NCBI GenBank assembly: GCA_002399345.1
Contig: DHDL01000031.1
Location: 1,534-6,760, forward strand
Direction of reading: 5' to 3'
From: Thermoanaerobacterales bacterium UBA4877
GTDB lineage: Bacteria; Bacillota; Thermoanaerobacteria; Thermoanaerobacterales; UBA4877
Length of the DNA: 5,227 bases
A model generated the notes under the pieces. It was not told where the DNA came from, did not search any database, and saw only the letters and a list, made by a program, of their open reading frames with translations. Shown in pieces: positions 1-4,686 of the stretch. Position 1 is the first letter of the stretch, and every line of letters begins with the position of its first letter. Made by a program: the position numbers and the translations under genes.

Positions 1-54
1 TACACGATTTGTCACGGCCTGACAGTTTGTATGATTCTAAGAAAAAAACATTAC

Positions 55-63
55 GGAAGGTGA
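55..63 (+). promoter_or_regulatory. Ribosome binding site that sets the metG start
   Basis: GGAAGGTGA lies 8 nt before the GTG at 72. It decides the start: the reading frame is open further upstream (TTG at 9, GTG at 60), but neither of those codons has a comparable Shine-Dalgarno sequence in front. The protein beginning at 72 (MDKKTFYITTPIYYP) also matches the usual MetRS N-terminus. No T-box or S-box element is visible in the 54 bases upstream, which are too short to hold one. Confidence 0.7.
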
Positions 64-71
64 AGAGAATA

Positions 72-1979
72 GTGGATAAAAAAACATTTTATATAACGAC
101 ACCGATTTACTATCCCAGCGATAAGCTCCACATAGGGCATACCTACACCACTGTGGCTGCAGATGCGCTGGCCCGGTTCAAGAGGTTGACGGGTTACGAC
201 GTCATGTTCCAGACAGGTACAGATGAACACGGCCAGAAGATACAGCGTATAGCACAGGAAAAAGGTGTAAGTCCCAAGGAATATGTAGATGAAATAGTAT
301 CGGGGATAAAAGCACTGTGGAAGGTCATGGATATATCGTATGATAAATTCGTAAGAACTACGGATAAAGAGCATGAGAAGATAGTGCAAAAGATTTTTAC
401 TAAGATGTATGAAAAGGGAGATATATACAAGGGTGAGTACAAGGGCTGGTACTGTACACCGTGTGAGTCGTTCTGGACAGAGACCCAACTGGTGAACGGG
501 AATTGTCCCGATTGCGGGCGCCCTGTAGAGATGGTGAGCGAGGAGGCATATTTCTTCAGGCTTTCCAAGTATGCGGACAAGCTGCTTAAGTATTATGATG
601 AACATCCGGACTTTATACAGCCTGTATCCAGAAAAAATGAAATGATAAGCTTTATAAAAGCGGGACTGGAGGATCTCTGCGTGTCCCGAACCTCTTTTGA
701 CTGGGGAATACAAGTACCATTTGACCCTAAACATGTGATCTATGTATGGATAGATGCATTATCCAATTATATAACAACTTTGGGGTATTCCACCGATCAT
801 GATGAGGCATACAAGAAGTACTGGCCGGCGGACATACATTTAGTCGGCAAGGAGATTGTCAGATTCCACAGCATTATATGGCCTGCAATGCTTATGTCTT
901 TAGGCGAGCCTCTCCCCAAAAAGGTGTTTGGGCACGGCTGGCTTGTCTTAAACGGCGGAAAGATGTCAAAGTCTAAAGGGAATGTGGTAGATCCTTTGAT
1001 TCTTGTAGATAAATACGGTGTTGATGCCATAAGGTATTATCTGCTGCGGGAGGTCCCCTTTGGCGCGGATGGTAACTATTCCAATGATGCGCTTATAAAA
1101 CGTATAAATTCCGATCTGGCCAATGATTTGGGTAACCTGCTAAATAGGACCATAAAGATGGTGGAGGACTATTTTGACGGTGTGATACCTGAAAAGGGCA
1201 TTGACGAGGGCCCGGACAGAGAAGTGATAAACATGGCGTTAGCCTTGCCGCACAAGGTTGAGGAGGATATGGATGAGCTGCTTATAAGCGATGCGTTGGT
1301 TGAGATAGGCAAATTAGTCAGGAGGTTAAACAAGTATATAGATGAGACGGCGCCGTGGGTGCTTGCAAAAGATCCTGTAAAAAAAGGCAGGCTGTCTACA
1401 GTGCTGTATAACTGCTGCGAAGCCTTAAGGTTTATAGCCGTGCTGCTAAGGCCGTATCTGCCCAATACCACTCCCAAGATGCTGGAGCAGTTAGGCCTGG
1501 CCGATGATGATAATGACACATGGGAGTCGCTCGGTAGATGGGGCAATTTACAGCCCGGTACCAAGGTTGTTCATGGGCAGCCTATATTCCCGAGGGTTAC
1601 GGAAGATGCGGATAAGAAAGATGACAACAAGGAGAATAAAAAAATGGATGATGACAAACAGATTACAATAGATGATTTTTCAAAGGTGCAGCTCAAGGTA
1701 GCAGAGGTTATAGAGGCTGAGAAGGTTGAGAAGTCAAATAAACTTATGAAAATAAAAATCAAGGTTGGTGACGAGAAGAGGATAGTGGTCTCAGGTATAT
1801 CCAAACACTATGCTCCGGAGGATTTAATAGGCAAAAAGGTGATATTGGCAGCAAACTTAAAGCCGGTTAAGCTCTTTGGTATTGAGTCCAAGGGTATGCT
1901 ATTGGCAGCCTCCAATGATGATACCCTTACGCTGCTCACGGTGGATAAGGACATTGAAAGCGGCGCCAAAGTAAAGTGA
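72..1979 (+). CDS. metG: Methionyl-tRNA synthetase with C-terminal tRNA-binding domain
   Basis: This enzyme charges tRNA-Met, both initiator and elongator, with methionine using ATP; it is cytoplasmic and essential (metS in Bacillus). From the GTG at 72 it has 635 residues, normal for the dimeric Firmicutes type. The class I signature HIGH is at residues 20-23 and KMSKS at 297-301. Four cysteines at 128, 131, 145 and 148 (CTPC...CPDC) form one zinc knuckle in the connective-peptide insertion. VWIDALSNY near 225-233 belongs to the methionine and adenylate pocket. NKYIDETAPW (420-429) marks the helical anticodon-binding domain. A charged Lys/Asp/Asn linker (about 510-529) leads to an OB-fold, Trbp111-like tRNA-binding domain (530-635, ITIDDFSKVQLKV onward), which in this family promotes dimerisation and tRNA affinity. 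Its last codons overlap the downstream hydrolase start, so the two are co-transcribed. No defect is seen. The function is certain; the start is likely but not proven. Confidence 0.97.
   Translation: MDKKTFYITTPIYYPSDKLHIGHTYTTVAADALARFKRLTGYDVMFQTGTDEHGQKIQRIAQEKGVSPKEYVDEIVSGIKALWKVMDISYDKFVRTTDKEHEKIVQKIFTKMYEKGDIYKGEYKGWYCTPCESFWTETQLVNGNCPDCGRPVEMVSEEAYFFRLSKYADKLLKYYDEHPDFIQPVSRKNEMISFIKAGLEDLCVSRTSFDWGIQVPFDPKHVIYVWIDALSNYITTLGYSTDHDEAYKKYWPADIHLVGKEIVRFHSIIWPAMLMSLGEPLPKKVFGHGWLVLNGGKMSKSKGNVVDPLILVDKYGVDAIRYYLLREVPFGADGNYSNDALIKRINSDLANDLGNLLNRTIKMVEDYFDGVIPEKGIDEGPDREVINMALALPHKVEEDMDELLISDALVEIGKLVRRLNKYIDETAPWVLAKDPVKKGRLSTVLYNCCEALRFIAVLLRPYLPNTTPKMLEQLGLADDDNDTWESLGRWGNLQPGTKVVHGQPIFPRVTEDADKKDDNKENKKMDDDKQITIDDFSKVQLKVAEVIEAEKVEKSNKLMKIKIKVGDEKRIVVSGISKHYAPEDLIGKKVILAANLKPVKLFGIESKGMLLAASNDDTLTLLTVDKDIESGAKVK
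1629..1646 (+). promoter_or_regulatory. Possible internal ribosome binding site and ATG inside metG
   Basis: AAGGAG at 1629-1634 stands 9 nt before an in-frame ATG at 1644-1646 (metG residue 525), directly ahead of the C-terminal tRNA-binding domain. Initiation here would give a free 111-residue Trbp111-like protein. The motif falls in a linker of Lys and Glu codons (AAG GAG), which can create such sequences by chance, so the call is tentative. Confidence 0.3.
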
Positions 1980-2722
1980 TAGACACCCATGCCCATCTCA
2001 ATGATGATGAATTTAATGACGTTAAAGAGGTTTTGAGCAGGGCCGCAGAAAAAGGGGTGAGTACCGTTATTGTGCCGGGATCGGATATTGACACATCGCG
2101 GCGCGCCGTTGGCCTGGCCGGAAGTTACAGTAATATCTATCCTGCGCTTGGTATCCATCCCCAGGATGCTGAGGGAGAAAATCTGGATACACTCAGCGAT
2201 ATGATATCGGCACATAAACCGGTTGCCATAGGAGAAATAGGGCTTGATTATTTTTATGATTCCTGCCCCAAGGAGATTCAGAAGGAAGCTTTCAGAGAAC
2301 AGATAAGAATGGCGAAGAGATTTGACCTACCCATTATTGTGCATATTAGGGACGCCTTTGATGATGCTTATGCAATAATGGCTGAGGAGGGCGCGGAGAA
2401 AGGTGTTGTTCACTGTTTCTCCGAAAGCGTGGTGGAGCTTGATAAAGTATTGGATCTTGGCCTCTATGTATCCTTTACCGGAATGATAACATTCAAAAAG
2501 GTTTCCGCAGGTTTATTGGAGGCGGTAGCGCGTGTACCGTCGGACAGGTATATGGTTGAGACCGATAGTCCATACCTTGCACCTGTGCCCTACAGGGGCA
2601 GACGGAATGAACCGGCTTATGTAACCGAGATCGCCCGTAAAGTTTCCGATCTGCGAGGTATCACAATGGATGAGGTATCACAGGAGACAGATGAAAATGC
2701 ACAACGGCTTTTTGGCATATAA
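1976..2722 (+). CDS. tatD: TatD-family metal-dependent hydrolase (YabD/YcfH type)
   Basis: This is a 248-residue TIM-barrel hydrolase of the amidohydrolase superfamily, the full usual length. TatD proteins are divalent-metal enzymes reported to act as DNases (3'-5' exonuclease) or as D-aminoacyl-tRNA deacylases; the exact substrate of this subgroup is not settled. The metal ligands are all present: H5 and H7 in DTHAHL, E87 in GEIGLD, H123 in VHIRDA, H146 in GVVHCFS and D197 in ETDSPYLAP. H61 in GIHP and the RGRRNEP segment (207-213) are also conserved family motifs. The GTG start overlaps the metG stop as GTGA, with no good Shine-Dalgarno sequence before it, so translation is probably coupled to metG. 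The MIDTHAHL N-terminus is typical and supports this start. An intrinsic terminator follows, closing a metG-tatD operon. By position it is the orthologue of B. subtilis yabD. Confidence 0.94.
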   Translation: MIDTHAHLNDDEFNDVKEVLSRAAEKGVSTVIVPGSDIDTSRRAVGLAGSYSNIYPALGIHPQDAEGENLDTLSDMISAHKPVAIGEIGLDYFYDSCPKEIQKEAFREQIRMAKRFDLPIIVHIRDAFDDAYAIMAEEGAEKGVVHCFSESVVELDKVLDLGLYVSFTGMITFKKVSAGLLEAVARVPSDRYMVETDSPYLAPVPYRGRRNEPAYVTEIARKVSDLRGITMDEVSQETDENAQRLFGI

Positions 2723-2749
2723 GCAGCAAACAAAGCAGGTAGCGGTCTT

Positions 2750-2783
2750 AGGTGAGGGATAATTTCCTCACCTTTTTATTTTT
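2750..2783 (+). terminator. Intrinsic terminator ending the metG-tatD operon
   Basis: AGGTGAGG (2750-2757) pairs with CCTCACCT (2766-2773) as a perfect 8-bp stem around an 8-nt loop. It is followed by TTTTTATTTTT (2773-2783). It lies 27 bases after the tatD stop codon. Confidence 0.9.
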
Positions 2784-2796
2784 AACACATATATTA
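2769..2796 (+). promoter_or_regulatory. Candidate sigma-K-like (mother-cell) promoter
   Basis: CATATATTA (2788-2796) fits the sigma-K -10 pattern CATAnnnTA. CACC (2769-2772) fits the AC-type -35 with a 15-nt gap. Predicted transcription would begin near 2803, about 30 nt before the start codon at 2833. The -35 part sits inside the 3' arm of the preceding terminator. No plausible sigma-A -35 is found at the right distance from the TATTAT sequences here. The region is AT-rich, so a chance match is possible. Confidence 0.35.
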
Positions 2797-2816
2797 TTAT
2801 AGAAAGTGACGAAATT

Positions 2817-2823
2817 GGAGGTG
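2817..2823 (+). promoter_or_regulatory. Strong ribosome binding site of the repeat-protein gene
   Basis: GGAGGTG, a near-perfect match to the 16S rRNA 3' end, lies 9 nt before the ATG at 2833. It shows that the low-complexity frame is genuinely translated and fixes which of the several open frames through the repeat is the real one. Confidence 0.85.
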
Positions 2824-2832
2824 TAAAAATAT

Positions 2833-3402
2833 ATGTGTTATAATTATGATCCTGGTATGAATGATCCTTCATGTAATAGGCCATGTCCGCCGATGTCGGA
2901 TGTGCCTTGTCCCGGAATGAATATGCCCAATATGACGGTGGCGCATATGATTATGCAGGACCCCTTCTTTGGATACTATGCAATGATGAGTGTTGAGGAT
3001 TTAGTGAATGAAGCATTAAAAGTATACAATCGTAAATGCATGCAGCCGCAGCCATGCCCACCGATGCCATGTCCATCGGACCCATGCATGCCGCAGCCAT
3101 GCCCGCCGATGCCATGTCCATCGGACCCATGCATGCCGCAGCCATGCCCACCGATGCCATGTCCATCGGACCCATGCATGCCGCAGCCATGCCCGCCGAT
3201 GCCATGTCCATCGGACCCATGTATGCCGCAGCCATGCCCACCGATGCCATGTCCACCGGATCCATGTATGCCGCAGCCATGTCCACCGAACCCATGTATG
3301 CCTAAGCCATGCCCACCGGATCCATGCCGGCCGCAACCTTGCATGCCGCAAACACCATGCGCACCACCACCAATGCCGTGTGATACGAAGGAGAAAGAAT
3401 AG
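2833..3402 (+). CDS. Pro/Cys/Met-rich pentad-repeat protein, candidate spore coat protein
   Basis: I do not recognise a named family. The 189-residue product has about 63 Pro, 27 Cys and 24 Met. Residues 1-33 are Pro/Cys/Met-rich. Residues 34-68 (from MTVAHMIMQDPFF to NEALKVYNRK) are the only ordinary, possibly helical, segment. Residues 71-170 are 20 consecutive pentads ending in Pro-Cys, placing Cys at 75, 80, 85 and so on to 170 without a gap. The larger unit is MPQPCPPMPCPSDPC. The tail is charged (DTKEKE). No signal peptide or membrane segment is present, so it should start in the cytoplasm. A strong Shine-Dalgarno sequence, flanking terminators and a sigma-K-like promoter indicate an independent gene. 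A disulfide-crosslinked spore coat or exosporium protein is my inference from composition and context; a metal-binding (Cys/Met) protein is the alternative. The start is well supported; the function is uncertain. Confidence 0.85.
   Translation: MCYNYDPGMNDPSCNRPCPPMSDVPCPGMNMPNMTVAHMIMQDPFFGYYAMMSVEDLVNEALKVYNRKCMQPQPCPPMPCPSDPCMPQPCPPMPCPSDPCMPQPCPPMPCPSDPCMPQPCPPMPCPSDPCMPQPCPPMPCPPDPCMPQPCPPNPCMPKPCPPDPCRPQPCMPQTPCAPPPMPCDTKEKE
3043..3342 (+). repeat. Tandem repeat array, 15-bp base unit nested in 45-bp and 90-bp units
   Basis: CCATGY recurs every 15 bp from 3052 to 3327 (19 times), with a 20th degenerate copy CCTTGC at 3337; each encodes the Pro-Cys of a pentad. Three pentads make a 45-bp unit present five times (3046-3270). 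The last copy diverges: TCG to CCG and GAC to GAT. The third Pro codon of the units alternates CCA, CCG, CCA, CCG, CCA, and bases 3046-3135 match 3136-3225 at 89 of 90 positions, so a 90-bp duplication was the latest step. The 3' part (3268-3342) is shorter and more degenerate. All periods are multiples of three and keep the frame. Confidence 0.95.
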
Positions 3403-3410
3403 AATTCTGT

Positions 3411-3443
3411 ATAAAGGACCAGCACGCTGGTCCTTTATCATAA
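3411..3443 (+). terminator. Hairpin terminator after the repeat-protein gene
   Basis: ATAAAGGACCAGC (3411-3423) and GCTGGTCCTTTAT (3426-3438) are perfect inverted copies separated by 2 nt. Sterically this gives a 12-bp stem with a CACG loop. It begins 8 nt after the TAG stop. The 3' side is only moderately T-rich (TTTATCATAAT), so it is a strong hairpin with a weak U-tract. It separates the repeat-protein gene from yabE. Confidence 0.75.
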
Positions 3444-3491
3444 TAAGAAACAGTAAAGCATACAGTTTTAATTTAGCTATAATTAACCCGA

Positions 3492-3511
3492 GGTTTTAAG
3501 TGTATAAAACC
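3492..3511. repeat. Short inverted repeat in the yabE upstream region
   Basis: GGTTTTA (3492-3498) and TAAAACC (3505-3511) form a perfect 7-bp inverted repeat around a 6-bp centre. There is no T-tract, so it is not a terminator. It lies just upstream of an isolated TATAAT at 3525-3530 and about 50 bp before the main yabE promoter, and could be an operator or chance AT-rich dyad. The rest of the 221-base gap (3403-3623) holds the terminator, the promoter and AT-rich sequence; I see no small gene or riboswitch in it. Confidence 0.3.
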
Positions 3512-3558
3512 ACTAAACTTGGAATATAATAGATATATGTTTATTTATATTATAAAAT

Positions 3559-3587
3559 TTGACAAACAAATATTGATATACTAAAAT
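3559..3587 (+). promoter_or_regulatory. Sigma-A promoter of yabE
   Basis: A perfect -35 TTGACA (3559-3564) is followed after exactly 17 bp by TAAAAT (3582-3587), one base from the consensus -10. Very AT-rich sequence upstream could act as an UP element. The start point would be near 3594, giving a leader of about 30 nt, too short for a riboswitch. Confidence 0.85.
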
Positions 3588-3610
3588 AAGTTATCTCCCG
3601 AAACTAAATT

Positions 3611-3617
3611 AGGAGGT
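3611..3617 (+). promoter_or_regulatory. Ribosome binding site of yabE
   Basis: AGGAGGT lies 6 nt before the ATG at 3624 and continues as TGAT, so the match to the anti-Shine-Dalgarno sequence is almost complete. It fixes the start. Confidence 0.85.
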
Positions 3618-3623
3618 TGATGT

Positions 3624-4649
3624 ATGGAGACAAACTGTACGGGCGGCAGGAAGAGATTAAATAAAGTCTTACTTGCCGCATTGGTAGTTTGTTCTGCCTT
3701 TCTTATCCTTTGCATTGGGGCCAATGCGTTAAGGAAGGATATAGAGGTCAGCACAAACGGTACAGTCCAATCTTACAAGACTTATAAAGCTACCGTAGGA
3801 GAGTTTCTGACTGAGAAAAATATAGGATTGGAACCGGAGGATGTTTTATCTCCCGGAAATAATACCAAACTAAAGGACGATATGACCATTGTTATTAAAA
3901 GGGCTGTACCGGTCGTTTTAGTGGATGGAAGTGTCAGAAAAGAAATAAAGACCGCGGAAGATACCGTAGGTGATTTGCTCTCGGCCAAGGGTATTGCACT
4001 GAGAGACAAAGATAGGATAACGCCGGGTTTGAATGATAAACTTAAGGCCCATTCCAAGATAAAGATTACACGAGTGGATGAAAAAACCTTAACGGCGCCC
4101 AAACAGCTTCCATATGATGTTACCAAAAGAAATAACGGTAATATGAAAAAAGGCAAAACAAAGGTTGTTCGTCAGGGTGAGAAGGGCCAGGCCGAGGTTA
4201 TCTACAAAGTTACTTATGAGGATGGCAAGCCAAAATCAAAAGTGGCCATGACGGAAAGAGTAATAAAGCAGCCTCTCTCGAAAATAGTTGAGGTTGGCTC
4301 TCTTGTTGCAGTAAATACTTCCAGGGGAGACAACGTCAGATATACTAAACAGCTAAACATGGTTGCTACAGCATATGATGCTTCTTATAAGAGCACAGGC
4401 AAAAAACCGGGAGATAGAGGTTATGGTATTACTTGTACCGGTGCACGTGTTAGGGACGGTATTGCTGCGGTAGACCCGAAGGTTATACCGCTGGGAACCA
4501 AGCTATATATTGAAGGATATGGTTATGCCCTTGCTGCTGATACAGGAGGAGCTATAAGAGGTAATAGGATAGACATTTTCTGTAGCGATTTTAACAAAGT
4601 GAATAGGTTTGGTATGAAAAAAGTTAAGGTTTATTTATTGAAAAATTGA
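3624..4649 (+). CDS. yabE: YabE-like cell-wall protein: DUF348 x2, G5 and 3D domains
   Basis: This is a 341-residue exported or membrane-anchored protein likely to act on peptidoglycan. After a basic N-terminus (GRKRLNK, 8-14), residues 15-33 are a hydrophobic segment serving as signal peptide or anchor. Two DUF348 repeats follow (about 41-92 and 96-150; compare ATVGEFLTEKNIGL with DTVGDLLSAKGIAL). A G5 domain spans about 152-228 (KVVRQGEKGQAEVIYKVTYEDG). The C-terminal 3D domain (about 244-341) has the three defining aspartates: D284 in AVDPKVIPLG, D306 in ALAADTGGAI and D317 in NRIDIF. 3D domains are related to the MltA lytic transglycosylase core and occur in YabE, YocH and resuscitation-type muralytic enzymes; G5 is thought to bind N-acetylglucosamine polymers. 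The protein is shorter than B. subtilis YabE, as I recall it, apparently because it has fewer DUF348 repeats. Its own sigma-A promoter suggests vegetative expression. Domain calls are firm; muralytic activity is inferred from family. Confidence 0.93.
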   Translation: METNCTGGRKRLNKVLLAALVVCSAFLILCIGANALRKDIEVSTNGTVQSYKTYKATVGEFLTEKNIGLEPEDVLSPGNNTKLKDDMTIVIKRAVPVVLVDGSVRKEIKTAEDTVGDLLSAKGIALRDKDRITPGLNDKLKAHSKIKITRVDEKTLTAPKQLPYDVTKRNNGNMKKGKTKVVRQGEKGQAEVIYKVTYEDGKPKSKVAMTERVIKQPLSKIVEVGSLVAVNTSRGDNVRYTKQLNMVATAYDASYKSTGKKPGDRGYGITCTGARVRDGIAAVDPKVIPLGTKLYIEGYGYALAADTGGAIRGNRIDIFCSDFNKVNRFGMKKVKVYLLKN

Positions 4650-4676
4650 GAGGATTTAATTCCTCTCTTATTTTTT
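4648..4676 (+). terminator. Terminator or attenuator between yabE and rsmA
   Basis: GAGAGGA (4648-4654) and TCCTCTC (4661-4667) form a perfect 7-bp stem with a 6-nt loop, followed by TTATTTTTT (4668-4676). The stem starts within the yabE TGA stop codon, and the T-tract ends immediately at the GGAGG Shine-Dalgarno sequence of rsmA. A transcript ended here would lack the rsmA start, so rsmA depends on readthrough or on a promoter inside yabE. Confidence 0.8.
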
Positions 4677-4681
4677 GGAGG
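4677..4681 (+). promoter_or_regulatory. Ribosome binding site of rsmA
   Basis: GGAGG lies 5 nt before the ATG at 4687 and abuts the T-tract of the upstream hairpin. Confidence 0.8.
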
Positions 4682-4686
4682 CAGCT

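Noticed and set aside
9..35. TTGTCA and TATGAT as a metG promoter
   Set aside because: The spacing is only 15 bp and both boxes are imperfect; it cannot be separated from chance.
1..63. Possible 3' tail of an upstream gene ending in TGA at 61-63 (frame 1)
   Set aside because: The 20 open codons are too short to recognise; all that can be said is that a gene ending here is not excluded.
9..71. Upstream extension of metG to the TTG at position 9
   Set aside because: The extra 21 residues resemble no MetRS N-terminus, and the good ribosome binding site at 55-63 points to the GTG at 72.
51..734. Minus-strand open frame of 227 codons opposite metG
   Set aside because: It lies wholly antisense to a clear metG and its translation shows no recognisable domain. 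The other minus-strand frames opposite metG, tatD, yabE and rsmA are rejected for the same reason.
3043..3342. Repeat array as a possible CRISPR
   Set aside because: The copies are contiguous with no unique spacers, the period is 15/45 bp, and the array is coding.
2951..3441. Long open frames opposite and overlapping the repeat, including a Gly/His-rich and a Trp/Arg-rich reading on the minus strand and an Ala/Met-rich reading on the plus strand
   Set aside because: A tandem repeat whose period is a multiple of three keeps every frame open once it is open in one unit. Only the 2833-3402 frame has a strong Shine-Dalgarno sequence and a non-repetitive N-terminus; the others are shadows.
3403..3623. 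Riboswitch (for example the ydaO-type c-di-AMP element often found before cell-wall hydrolase genes) upstream of yabE
   Set aside because: The sigma-A promoter leaves a leader of only about 30 nt, and I see no conserved riboswitch core in the 221-base gap.
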